This document shows, in pieces, positions 1 to 7,712 of a DNA stretch of 13,905 nucleotides; positions within the stretch are counted from its first letter, which is position 1; each line of letters begins with the position of its first letter. The position numbers were made by a program, and so were the translations under genes. Below the pieces are notes generated by a model. That model made no database searches. It was not told the origin of the DNA and saw nothing but the letters and a program-made list of their open reading frames with translations. Location of the stretch: the NCBI GenBank assembly GCA_002348905.1, contig DEBW01000021.1:33138-47042 (forward strand), read 5' to 3'. Source of the stretch: Ruminococcus flavefaciens. GTDB taxonomy: Bacteria > Bacillota > Clostridia > Oscillospirales > Ruminococcaceae.

Positions 1-951
1 CCCTATACTGTTGAACAGTGTAAGGACAGCAATGGAGTATTAAAGGCTGCTGCATGGTATGCTGCTCCGGGATGCTTTGCTTATCGTGCTGACTTTGCCG
101 AGAAGTACCTCGACGTTAAAAATCCTGAGGAAATGCAGGCTGCTATCGGTAACTGGGACGATTTCGTTTCTGCCGCTCAGACTATTTCAAGAAAAACACT
201 CGGAGAATTTGCTCTTGCTGATACAGTAAACGGTATGTGGACGGCTTATAGCCATGGACGTTCTGCTGCTTACGTAAAGGACGGAACTATAAATATCGAC
301 GACGATGTAAAAGATTTCGCAGACAAAGCCAAAACTCTCTGGGACTGCAGCGGTGTTACAAAAAACAGTCAATGGACTGATGAGTGGATTGATGCCGGAA
401 GAACTGGTGCTTGCATGGGATATTTCGTATCTTCATGGGGACTTGACGGATTCTTCGTTGAAGCCGCAGGCGGAGTGAACGGTGAAACATACGGAAAATG
501 GGCAGTATGCGAAGGTCCTGCTCCTTATTACTGGGGCGGCACTATGATGCTTGTAAATCCGGCTACTGATAACGCCGAAGAAGCCCGTGATTTCATACTC
601 GCTTCTGCTTTCAACAAGGATAATCTTAAAAAGTACGCTTCACAGCTCACAAATCCAGTTCTGCCGAACAGCATGACTGTTTCAGCTTCACTTGCTGAGG
701 ATAATTTCACTTACAGTCAGACTATCTCGCAAAATTTCGGCGGTCAGAATTATTTTGCAGTTCTTGATAAAAATGCAAGAACTATCGACCTCACCGGAAA
801 GATAACTCCGTATGATGACGCTATTGAAGCTGATATCATATATGGTTTATATAATGATTATATTTCAAAAGGCATAAAAGGCAAAAGCTTAGAACAGACA
901 TTGACAGATATCAAAAAGAAAATACAGACCGACTGTCCGTCTCTTAAATAA
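1..951 (+). CDS. Extracellular solute-binding protein, ABC-transporter type (5' truncated by window edge)
   Basis: The frame is open from base 1 and reads PYTVEQCKDSNGVLK, so the gene starts upstream of the window; the internal ATG at 133 is not its start. It aligns along its whole visible length with the complete neighbour at 989-2479. That alignment shows about 187 N-terminal residues, including the secretion signal, are missing. Shared segments include PGCFAYR, IGNWD(D/N)FVSAA, LWDC.GV.KN.QWTDEW, SYGKW/TYGKW, a WGG motif followed by VNP.TDN.EE.RDFI, and GGQNY..LD.NAR..DL.G.ITPYD. This resembles carbohydrate-type (family 1) substrate-binding proteins of Ruminococcus and related Firmicutes, which bind a ligand outside the cell and pass it to an ABC permease. 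No permease gene is in view, so the ligand and partner are unknown. Family assignment is from remembered sequence style, not a search. The gene ends with TAA, 37 bases before its paralogue. Confidence 0.8.
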   Translation, partial: PYTVEQCKDSNGVLKAAAWYAAPGCFAYRADFAEKYLDVKNPEEMQAAIGNWDDFVSAAQTISRKTLGEFALADTVNGMWTAYSHGRSAAYVKDGTINIDDDVKDFADKAKTLWDCSGVTKNSQWTDEWIDAGRTGACMGYFVSSWGLDGFFVEAAGGVNGETYGKWAVCEGPAPYYWGGTMMLVNPATDNAEEARDFILASAFNKDNLKKYASQLTNPVLPNSMTVSASLAEDNFTYSQTISQNFGGQNYFAVLDKNARTIDLTGKITPYDDAIEADIIYGLYNDYISKGIKGKSLEQTLTDIKKKIQTDCPSLK

Positions 952-988
952 CAGGATATAGTTTTCATGTATTGTTAGGGGGAAAAAC

Positions 989-2479
989 ATGGATATCAAG
1001 TATACTATAATAGGTACACTGGCTCTTATGGCTGTAGGCACAGGAGCTATTGCAATGCTCAGCAATTCTCACGAACCTTCAGATGAACAGGATGAGATCA
1101 TAGAAGACAGCGTTGAAACTGAGGAGAATACCGAGGAGGAAACTCTGTCAGAAGAAGAGGAAGAAACAGAAGAAGAAACAGAACCGACTGAAGATAACTG
1201 TGAGCCTGATCCGCTGCCGCTGCATCTTAATACCGGCGGAGATACTTTCACTATTGCCGCATGGAATCCTGATGAAGTTACTGTTCTCCTTGCAAACTGG
1301 CTCGGCATGGACACAAATGAAGTAAGGAATGCGGTAAATACCAATAAAATAGACGGCGTTAAATGCGTTGTATTCAACGTCGGCGGATATTGCGCTTCTG
1401 AGTATTACGACAGTATGTTCATCCAAGGCGATGACCTTGACGTTTACTTTGCTGAGCCTGACTGGGCTTTGCAGTTCCTTGACGATGATTCACGTACTGC
1501 TCCCATTTCTGACATTGGAATACCTGAGTATCAATTTGGTTATATGTACGATTACACTCTTGAACAATGCGTGAATACAAACGGAGTGCTGAAAGGCATA
1601 CCGTATATAGCTTGTCCGGGATGTTTCGCTTACAGAACTGACCTCGCAGAAGAATATCTCGGTGTATTAGACAAGGACGAAATGCAGAGCCGCATCGGAA
1701 ACTGGGATAACTTTGTTTCCGCTGCAAAAGAGGTTTCTGATCGTTCCGGCGGAAAGGCTGCTCTTGCCGATTCTATAGGAGGTATTTCTCAGGCATACTT
1801 CTGCGGCAGAAATAAGCCTTTGGTTATCGACGGTCACCTCGACATTGACGATACTGCTAAAGACTATGAATCTCTTGTAAGAGAACTCTGGGACTGCGGC
1901 GGAGTTTCTAAAAATGATCAATGGACTGACGAATGGTATACCAATATCCAGAACGGTGACTGCATGGGCTGCTTCGTACCTGTATGGGCATTGCAGAAAA
2001 ACACCTTCTTTATAGATGCTAACTGCAAGTCATACGGCAAATGGGCGCTCTGCTCAGGTCCTCAGCCTTACAGCTGGGGCGGAAATATGCTGGTAGTCAA
2101 CCCATATACTGATAACGGTGAAGAAGTCCGTGACTTTATCACCTCCGCCATCTACGAGGAGAATATGTTTAAATTTGCTTCGCAAAGCTCAAGTATGCCG
2201 AACAATATAAACGTAGTCCAGCAGCTTATAGAAAATAATTTTGCTTATGACGATGTAACCTCCGGCAACATAGGCGGTCAGAATTATCTTGAGATCCTTG
2301 ACGGAAATGCCAGGGCTCTCGATTTAAAAGGTCTTATCACACCTTACGATTCTACTATACAGTCAGACCTTACATCCAGTCTTTCATACTGCCTTAGCCG
2401 CAAGTCCGACTTTGATGAGAAACTTGATCTCATAAAAGAAGATCTTGCTTTAAACTATCCGGAACTCGAAATAAATTAA
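989..2479 (+). CDS. Membrane-anchored extracellular solute-binding protein with Glu-rich linker (tandem paralogue)
   Basis: This 496-residue protein starts at an ATG preceded by TAGGGGG six bases upstream, a good ribosome site. Residues 4-25 form one hydrophobic segment (IIGTLALMAVGTGAIAML). No cysteine follows it, so it is not a standard lipoprotein; an uncleaved anchor or an ordinary signal peptide are the alternatives. Residues about 29-75 are extremely acidic, mostly Glu with Asp and Thr, and form a likely disordered spacer. The binding module follows from about residue 85. From residue 188 it aligns with the upstream paralogue, with roughly half the positions identical by eye. It has several cysteines (71, 126, 135, 194, 209, 212 and others), more than its neighbour; some could form disulfides outside the cell. 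The role is inferred as ligand capture for an ABC importer or a sensory partner encoded elsewhere. zapA begins 19 bases after its stop. Confidence 0.8.
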   Translation: MDIKYTIIGTLALMAVGTGAIAMLSNSHEPSDEQDEIIEDSVETEENTEEETLSEEEEETEEETEPTEDNCEPDPLPLHLNTGGDTFTIAAWNPDEVTVLLANWLGMDTNEVRNAVNTNKIDGVKCVVFNVGGYCASEYYDSMFIQGDDLDVYFAEPDWALQFLDDDSRTAPISDIGIPEYQFGYMYDYTLEQCVNTNGVLKGIPYIACPGCFAYRTDLAEEYLGVLDKDEMQSRIGNWDNFVSAAKEVSDRSGGKAALADSIGGISQAYFCGRNKPLVIDGHLDIDDTAKDYESLVRELWDCGGVSKNDQWTDEWYTNIQNGDCMGCFVPVWALQKNTFFIDANCKSYGKWALCSGPQPYSWGGNMLVVNPYTDNGEEVRDFITSAIYEENMFKFASQSSSMPNNINVVQQLIENNFAYDDVTSGNIGGQNYLEILDGNARALDLKGLITPYDSTIQSDLTSSLSYCLSRKSDFDEKLDLIKEDLALNYPELEIN

Positions 2480-2498
2480 GAAAGGAAAAAAACCTAAA

Positions 2499-2870
2499 AT
2501 GCTAAATGATGTTAAAGTTATAATATGCGGAAAAGAATACAAAGTCAAGACCGCAGAATCCCCTAACTATGTATACTCCCTTGCCCGTGCCCTTGAATCA
2601 AAGATAAACGAGCTTATGAACTCAGGAAGCGGTTCTTCACCTTATACTGCTTCTATAATGGTGGCTCTCAGCCTTCTTGACGACCTCAACAAGTCAAATC
2701 AGCGTCTCGACAATATCCGTAACCAGACTAAGGAATATGTTGACGAAGCCGGCAAGACACGCATTGAACGTGACTCTGCCGTTAAGGAGATAGAATCTCT
2801 CAAAGCTAAGATAGCTGAGCTTGAAAATATGGTCAAGCTCAAACAGCTCAAGGACAGCTTAGATGAATAA
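2499..2870 (+). CDS. zapA: Cell division protein ZapA
   Basis: This 123-residue protein matches the usual ZapA length. ZapA binds and bundles FtsZ protofilaments in the cytoplasm and helps the division ring form. The N-terminal half has the family pattern: a V-x-I-x-G-x-x-Y-x-V strand start (VKVIICGKEYKV), a Y..SLA..LE..I segment, and a central TASIMVALSLLDDL helix. From about residue 65 to the end it is a charged heptad-like helix (KSNQRLDNIRNQTKEYVDE..., ending in LKQLKDSLDE) that fits the ZapA dimerisation coiled coil. The ATG at 2499 is preceded by AAAGGA about 12 bases upstream. The last 8 bases overlap the start of the U32 gene, so the two are probably translationally coupled. A zapA-U32 pairing is common in Firmicutes from general knowledge. 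Confidence 0.88.
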   Translation: MLNDVKVIICGKEYKVKTAESPNYVYSLARALESKINELMNSGSGSSPYTASIMVALSLLDDLNKSNQRLDNIRNQTKEYVDEAGKTRIERDSAVKEIESLKAKIAELENMVKLKQLKDSLDE

Positions 2871-4899
2871 GCCGGAAATACTCGCTCCTGCCGGAAGTCC
2901 TGAAACTTTGTCTGCGGCTCTCCGTGCCGGAGCTGATGCTGTTTATGTCGGCGGAAAGAGGTTCTCTGCACGTAACAGTGCCGCAAATTTTTCTGACGAA
3001 GAACTTGCCGAAGCTCTCAGACTGTGCCATAACTACGGCGCTAAACTTTATCTCGCTGTAAATACTATCATATCCGATGATGAAGCTGCCGGATTCTGCG
3101 ATTACATAAAGCTTACTTCATCTATGGGAGTTGACGGCTATATCGTTCAGGACTGGGGCGCTGCAAGAATAATACGCACTGCTGTGCCTGACGCTGTTAT
3201 ACACGCTTCAACACAGATGTCAGTGCATACAGCCGCTGCTGCACGTTTTCTGCGTAAACTCGGCTATTCAAGAGTAGTACCGGCACGAGAGCTTGACAAA
3301 AACGTTATTGAAAAGATATGCCGTGAAGATGTCGAAACCGAGATTTTCGTACACGGCGCACTTTGTATGTCTGTGTCCGGACAATGCTATATGTCGGCAA
3401 TGATAGGCTCACGCTCTGCAAACCGTGGCTGCTGCGGACAGGCTTGCCGCCTGCCGTTTTCTGCTATAGGAGACAAGAACAAGTGCGCTCTTTCGCTGAA
3501 AGACCTTTCTCTCCTTGAACGTGCTGACGAACTTACAGCTATGGGCGTAGATTCGCTGAAAATCGAGGGCAGAATGAAGCGTCCGGAGTATGTCGCATCA
3601 TCTGTCAATGAACTGAAAAAAGCTCTTGACGGCGAAACTCCTGATATGCCTCTTTTAAAGGGAATATTCTCACGAAGCGGCTTCACTGACGGCTATTTTG
3701 CCGGAAACAGAACTGATATGTTCGGAGTACGTGAGAAAGAGGACGTTACTGCTGCACGTACACTCATACCTAAGATACATGAACTTTACCGCTCTGAACG
3801 TCAGGTGTACCCTGTTGATATAAGCGTAAGCATCAAATCAGGAAAGCCTGTATCTGCAAAGGCGGTATGCGGTAATGTTACCGCAGAAGCGGAAGGCACA
3901 GTTCCGGACACCGCTCAGAACAGACCTACAGACATTTCCGCAGTCGAAAAGCAGTTCTCAAAGCTCGGAGATACTGTATTCACCCTAAGAAACCTTGAAG
4001 CCGATATCGACGGCGGACTTTTTATGCCTGCCGGAAAGCTGAATGAGTTAAGGCGTACACTCGTCGAAAAGCTCACAGAAGCTGTAATATCGCACAATAC
4101 TCCGGTATACACTATCACAGGAGATATGCCCGAACTTCCTATGGCAAACCGTACCGCTCAGGCTGAAAAACTGCCTGTACGCACACTCTGCCGTACTGCT
4201 GAACAGGCTGTATCAGCGGCTCAGATGTCGCAGTATGTGATAGTTCCGGTCAATATAGTTAACGAAAGCCTGCTTGAAAAAGTTCCGGCTGAAAAAATAA
4301 TACTCTCACCTCCCCGATTTATTGCGGACGAGGAAAAACTTACACGACAGCTTGAAGATATTCGTGAAAAATACGGCATTGACCGTCTTTTCTGCCATAC
4401 TCCCGACAGCATAGCTATAGGAAAAGAACTCGGCATGAAGCTTCACGGAAGTATGACGCTGAATGTGTACAACTCATACAGTGCAGAATATCTGCGTGAA
4501 CTCGGCTTGGAGGACTGCATTTTCTCAGTTGAGGCTACTGCTGACCAGTACGGTAAAATAAATTCACTTCTTCCGCTCGGAGCTGTTATCTATGGCAGAC
4601 TTCCGCTCATGCTTACAAGAAACTGTCCTGTAAAGAACGAAGTAGGATGCGGAAAATGTACAGGTCATCTCATTGACCGCACAGGACGTACACTTCCTGT
4701 TGCCTGCTCAAAAGAATACGTTGAGGTGCTCAATCCTGACGTACTCTATATGTACGACAGGCTCGGCGAACTGAAAAATATAAGCTACGGTCTTGTGATA
4801 CTCAGCGATGAAAACGCTGAACAGACTGTTACTGCTCTTTCCGGCAGAAAACCGGAAGGAAATATCACAAGAGGACTTTACTACAGAGGTATCGGATAA
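2863..4899 (+). CDS. U32-family protein, long form with DUF3656-like region (RNA hydroxylation type)
   Basis: The N terminus PEILAPAGSPETL...GADAVYVGG and the signature E160-IFVHGALC-MSVSGQC-YMS178 place this 678-residue protein in family U32. Members are annotated as collagenase-like peptidases, but the characterised ones (RlhA, TrhP, UbiU/V) are iron-sulfur enzymes that hydroxylate RNA or ubiquinone precursors. Cys168, Cys175, Cys191 (or 190) and Cys195 are the likely cluster ligands by position. Residues about 315-405 look like the DUF3656 insert seen in long members such as RlhA. The C-terminal part repeats a barrel-like region and has N587-CPVKNEVGCGKC followed by LIDRTGRTLPVAC, a typical U32 long-form ending with Cys588, 596, 599 and 615. 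RlhA-like 23S rRNA or TrhP-like tRNA hydroxylation is possible; I cannot choose. The start overlaps zapA by 8 bases and the stop overlaps dut (TAATG). Confidence 0.88.
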   Translation: MNKPEILAPAGSPETLSAALRAGADAVYVGGKRFSARNSAANFSDEELAEALRLCHNYGAKLYLAVNTIISDDEAAGFCDYIKLTSSMGVDGYIVQDWGAARIIRTAVPDAVIHASTQMSVHTAAAARFLRKLGYSRVVPARELDKNVIEKICREDVETEIFVHGALCMSVSGQCYMSAMIGSRSANRGCCGQACRLPFSAIGDKNKCALSLKDLSLLERADELTAMGVDSLKIEGRMKRPEYVASSVNELKKALDGETPDMPLLKGIFSRSGFTDGYFAGNRTDMFGVREKEDVTAARTLIPKIHELYRSERQVYPVDISVSIKSGKPVSAKAVCGNVTAEAEGTVPDTAQNRPTDISAVEKQFSKLGDTVFTLRNLEADIDGGLFMPAGKLNELRRTLVEKLTEAVISHNTPVYTITGDMPELPMANRTAQAEKLPVRTLCRTAEQAVSAAQMSQYVIVPVNIVNESLLEKVPAEKIILSPPRFIADEEKLTRQLEDIREKYGIDRLFCHTPDSIAIGKELGMKLHGSMTLNVYNSYSAEYLRELGLEDCIFSVEATADQYGKINSLLPLGAVIYGRLPLMLTRNCPVKNEVGCGKCTGHLIDRTGRTLPVACSKEYVEVLNPDVLYMYDRLGELKNISYGLVILSDENAEQTVTALSGRKPEGNITRGLYYRGIG

Positions 4900-5336
4900 T
4901 GAAGCTCACTTTTAAAAAACTCGATGAAAAAGCTATGATCCCCACAAGAGCGACCAAATTCAGCGCAGGCATGGACTTGTACGCCTGCCTTGATGCTCCT
5001 GTTGAACTTGCTCCGGGAGAGATAAAGATGATACCAACAGGTCTGACTGCTCAGACTGACTGCGACGATGTAGCTATGCTCATCTACCCACGCTCCGGAC
5101 TTTCCACGAAGTACGGCATATCCCTCGCTAACTGCGTCGGAGTTGTAGACAGCGACTACAGAGGTGCATGGTTCATCCCGCTTATAAACCACGGCAAGGA
5201 GACTTTCACTGTTGAACATGGTATGCGTATAGCTCAGCTCATACCTACAAAGGTACTCTTCCCAGACATAGAGATAAGCGACACTCTCACCGAAACTGAA
5301 AGAGGAAGCGGCGGATTCGGCTCAACAGGAACTTAA
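4899..5336 (+). CDS. dut: Deoxyuridine 5'-triphosphate nucleotidohydrolase (dUTPase)
   Basis: This 145-residue protein is a normal-length trimeric dUTPase. The enzyme hydrolyses dUTP to dUMP and pyrophosphate, keeping uracil out of DNA and feeding dTMP synthesis. All five family motifs are visible in order: I AGMDLYA (23-29), II PRSGLSTKYG (64-73), III GVVDSDYRG (81-89) with the catalytic-water aspartate, IV RIAQLI (110-115), and V RGSGGFGSTG (135-144), the Gly-rich flap that closes over the nucleotide. The protein looks intact and active. Its ATG shares one base with the U32 stop in a TAATG junction, so translation is probably coupled. The small membrane-protein gene begins 39 bases after its stop. 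Confidence 0.96.
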   Translation: MKLTFKKLDEKAMIPTRATKFSAGMDLYACLDAPVELAPGEIKMIPTGLTAQTDCDDVAMLIYPRSGLSTKYGISLANCVGVVDSDYRGAWFIPLINHGKETFTVEHGMRIAQLIPTKVLFPDIEISDTLTETERGSGGFGSTGT

Positions 5337-5375
5337 AATTCATAATTATTAATCAAAAAGAATGGAGATAGTAAT

Positions 5376-5645
5376 ATGAAACAAGGATTGTATATGTCAT
5401 TTCTGATGTTATGCGCTGTTGTTATCGGCGGATTCATCGGCGGAGCTATCGAAGGTACTCCCGGACTTGGCTGGCTTGGATACTCCAAAACTTTCGCCTT
5501 TGAACCAGGCACATTCATCGACATTGATATATTCCGCCTTACATTCGGCGTAAGCATAACCATATCCATAGCTCAGCTGATACTCATGGTCGTAGCTCTG
5601 ATAGTGTATTATAATACAGCTCCTAAGCTTATCTCAGGTAAATAA
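5376..5645 (+). CDS. Small membrane protein, DUF4321-like
   Basis: This 89-residue protein has two hydrophobic segments. Residues 5-26 form a glycine-rich helix (SFLMLCAVVIGGFIGGAIEG) and residues about 57-80 a second (GVSITISIAQLILMVVALIVYY), separated by a short loop with FAFEPGTFIDIDIFRLTFG. This order (GG.IG helix, F.P...D......FG, hydrophobic end) is what I associate with DUF4321 proteins, which often sit just upstream of mreB in clostridia. The function is unknown. Location suggests a link to the cell-shape machinery, but that is inference only. GGAG at 5364-5367 lies 8 bases before the ATG. A promoter and mreB follow in the next 163 bases. Confidence 0.75.
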   Translation: MKQGLYMSFLMLCAVVIGGFIGGAIEGTPGLGWLGYSKTFAFEPGTFIDIDIFRLTFGVSITISIAQLILMVVALIVYYNTAPKLISGK

Positions 5646-5697
5646 TTACAGTTTTATCCGTCTGCTGTACGCAGTCATTACAGAAAATTGCCAAAAT

Positions 5698-5752
5698 TCA
5701 TCAAAGGTAAAATTTCTCAGCAAAAATTATTGTCTAATTGCGCCTTTGGTGA
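5698..5752. promoter_or_regulatory. Possible operator: inverted repeat spanning the mreB -35 region
   Basis: TCATCAAAGG (5698-5707) and CCTTTGGTGA (5743-5752) are inverted copies with 9 of 10 positions matching (the odd one is a G-T). The right arm touches the -10 box and the -35 lies between the arms; arm centres are 45 bases apart. It could bind a regulator or form a hairpin. One such match in a 163-base AT-rich spacer can easily be chance. Confidence 0.25.
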
Positions 5753-5758
5753 TATAAT
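5730..5758 (+). promoter_or_regulatory. Sigma-A promoter for mreBCD-PBP2
   Basis: The -35 box TTGTCT (5730-5735) is followed by a 17-base spacer and a perfect -10 box TATAAT (5753-5758). TG at 5750-5751 makes this an extended -10 (TGATATAAT). Transcription should start near 5765, giving a leader of about 44 bases before mreB. AAGGAG at 5792-5797 is the mreB ribosome site. The rest of the 5646-5808 gap holds no clear terminator, so read-through from the upstream genes is possible. Confidence 0.82.
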
Positions 5759-5808
5759 AATTGTGTACGTTTATAAATAAATATGCATTTTAAGGAGCTT
5801 CAGAATAA

Positions 5809-6825
5809 ATGTTTACTAAAGATATAGGCATCGACCTCGGTACTGCCAATACCCTCGTATACCTCAGAGGAAAAGGCATTATCATAAGAGAACCTTCGGT
5901 CGTTGCTGTAAATACAAGAACTGACAAGACACGTTACGTGGGTATGGAGGCGAAAGAAGTCATCGGAAGAACTCCTGGTTCTATCGTTGCTGTACGTCCT
6001 CTGAAAGACGGCGTTATCGCTGACTTTGACATCGCCACAACCATGCTTCAGGAATTTATAAAGAAGGCTTTGAAAGGTACTGTACTTACAAAAGCCAACG
6101 TTATCATATGCATACCGTCCGGCGTTACTGCTGTTGAGCGCCGTGCCGTAAGAGAAGCCTGCAAAAAAGCAGGCGCTAATAATGTCCTTATCATCGAAGA
6201 GCCTATGGCTGCTGCTATCGGTGCAGGACTTCCTACAAATGATCCTGCCGGAAGCATGATAGTAGATATCGGCGGAGGTACGAGCGAAGTCGCTGTTGTA
6301 TCTCTCGGCGGTATAGTTGCTTCACGCTCTATCAGATGCGCCGGAGACGAATTTGATACATCCATAATCAATTACATCAAGAAAAAGTATAACCTCCTCA
6401 TCGGTGAGAGAACTGCTGAGAATATCAAAATAGAGATAGGCTCTGCTTTTCCGAGCGAAAAAGAGGACTCTATGGAGATAAAGGGCAGAAATATCCTCAA
6501 TGGTCTGCCGGAAAACGTTACTGTAAACTCTGCTGAGATACGTGATGCTCTCGTTGAACCTCTCGCAAGAGTTATCGACGCTATCAAGGCTACTCTCGAA
6601 GAAACTCCTCCGGAGCTTTCTGCCGATATCATCGACCACGGCATCACTCTTGCCGGCGGCGGCGCTCTCCTCAGAGGTCTTGACAGACTTATCAACCGTG
6701 AGACAGGTATGCCGGTATACATCGCAGAGTATCCTCTCGACTGCGTTGCTGAGGGTACTGGCAAGATACTTGAGAATATCAGCGACTATCAGGACGCTCT
6801 TACCGATAATATCAAGTATTATTAA
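5809..6825 (+). CDS. mreB: Rod-shape-determining actin homologue MreB
   Basis: This 338-residue protein is a full-length MreB, a bacterial actin that forms ATP-dependent filaments under the membrane and steers side-wall peptidoglycan synthesis. The nucleotide pocket is complete: phosphate-1 loop DIGIDLGTANT (5-15), phosphate-2 loop VDIGGGTSEVAVV (152-164) and the adenosine motif AGGGALLRGLD (282-292). The EEPMAAAIGAG stretch (130-140) is also typical. The N terminus is short (MFTKD), without the amphipathic helix of Gram-negative MreB; Firmicute forms use a hydrophobic loop instead. It is the first gene after the 5730-5758 promoter. The mreC ribosome site overlaps its stop codon, so mreB and mreC are translated in series. 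Confidence 0.97.
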   Translation: MFTKDIGIDLGTANTLVYLRGKGIIIREPSVVAVNTRTDKTRYVGMEAKEVIGRTPGSIVAVRPLKDGVIADFDIATTMLQEFIKKALKGTVLTKANVIICIPSGVTAVERRAVREACKKAGANNVLIIEEPMAAAIGAGLPTNDPAGSMIVDIGGGTSEVAVVSLGGIVASRSIRCAGDEFDTSIINYIKKKYNLLIGERTAENIKIEIGSAFPSEKEDSMEIKGRNILNGLPENVTVNSAEIRDALVEPLARVIDAIKATLEETPPELSADIIDHGITLAGGGALLRGLDRLINRETGMPVYIAEYPLDCVAEGTGKILENISDYQDALTDNIKYY

Positions 6826-6836
6826 GGAGGCTGTTC

Positions 6837-7712
6837 ATGCGTGAATTTCTGAAAAGCACTCGATTCAAGATCTTGCTTGCTTTTATCGCTTTCCTTGTCG
6901 GCGTAATGATATATGCCGTAACAAAAGGCGGATATTCCCTGTCAGGAGCTTCTTTTGTCAATACTGCTACAAAGCCTTTCCGATTCGTTACCAACGGCGC
7001 TTCTATGAAGCTTGAGAAAACTCTCGACCGCATAAGCAACGCCGATGCTTACTACAAGGAGAATATGGAGCTTAAAAAGCAGATAGGCGAACTCAACAAA
7101 CAGCTCACAGACTACGACGACCTCAAAGCCGAAGTCGAAGAACTGCGTAAACTTGTAGTTATAAAGGAGGATCACCCTGACGAGATATACTCCCAGCCTG
7201 CTGAGGTACTGGGATATATAGCAAATGATCCGTTCAAGGGCTTCACTATCGACAAAGGCTCTGATGACGGTATAACTCCGTACAGCCCTGTCATGTGTCC
7301 GGAAGGAGTTGTGGGCATAACTATCGAAGTATCAAAAACGACTTCCACAGTCCGCACGATACTCTCCCCTGACCTTTCCATCGCTGCGGTATGTTCATCT
7401 ACAAATACGGATTTCGGAATAGTCGAGGGTACTGTCCTTACCGCTGAAAAAGGCAATACCAAGCTTACTCACCTTAATCCTGAACACGGTCTCAAAGAAG
7501 GCGACCTTATCATCACATCCGGCAACAGCGGACTTTTCCCTAAGGATTACGCTATCGGCACTGTAAAGAGTACCGGCTTTGAGGCAAACGGTCTTTCTGC
7601 CTGTGCTGAGATAGAGCCTTGTGCGGATATTTCCCGTCTTGGTTCAGTATTCGTTATCCTTGACTTCACCGGCAAAAAGGAGGATGCAGATGAGGATAAA
7701 AACGACCCGTGA
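6837..7712 (+). CDS. mreC: Rod-shape-determining protein MreC
   Basis: This 291-residue protein has the MreC layout: a short cytoplasmic start, one membrane helix (about residues 11-28), an extracellular coiled coil (about 60-108, rich in E/K/L), and a beta-rich C-terminal domain. That domain carries family features such as GYIANDPFKGFTIDKGS.DGI, V..PEGVVG, TTSTVRTILSP and LIITSGNSGLFPK. MreC bridges MreB and MreD to PBP2 and activates it from outside the membrane. The ATG follows a perfect AAGGAGG (6824-6830) that uses the last two bases of the mreB stop codon. The C terminus ends in an acidic/lysine tail (KKEDADEDKND). The final 23 bases overlap mreD. Confidence 0.94.
   Translation: MREFLKSTRFKILLAFIAFLVGVMIYAVTKGGYSLSGASFVNTATKPFRFVTNGASMKLEKTLDRISNADAYYKENMELKKQIGELNKQLTDYDDLKAEVEELRKLVVIKEDHPDEIYSQPAEVLGYIANDPFKGFTIDKGSDDGITPYSPVMCPEGVVGITIEVSKTTSTVRTILSPDLSIAAVCSSTNTDFGIVEGTVLTAEKGNTKLTHLNPEHGLKEGDLIITSGNSGLFPKDYAIGTVKSTGFEANGLSACAEIEPCADISRLGSVFVILDFTGKKEDADEDKNDP

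Noticed and set aside
1040..1085. Lipoprotein signal in the second binding protein
   Set aside because: The hydrophobic segment is followed by SNSHEP with no cysteine; the first Cys is residue 71, far beyond a lipobox.
1069..1426. Open frames on both strands opposite or within the Glu-rich linker
   Set aside because: Ser/Val-rich and Lys-rich products are the expected shadows of GAA/GAG repeats in the real frame; no independent start signals were seen.
5337..5375. AT-rich stretch between dut and the small membrane gene as a promoter or repeat
   Set aside because: No spaced -35/-10 pair was seen and the short AATTATTAAT-type sequence is not clearly repeated in the window.
5655..5680. Possible terminator stem (CTGC/GCAG) after the DUF4321-like gene
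   Set aside because: Only four base pairs and no T run; not convincing as a terminator.
6048..6764. Overlapping minus-strand frames within mreB
   Set aside because: mreB is unambiguous in the plus frame, and the opposite frames show no family features.
7621..7689. GTG start giving a longer MreD
   Set aside because: No ribosome site at the GTG; the added residues are encoded entirely inside mreC, and AAGGAGG is correctly spaced for 7690.
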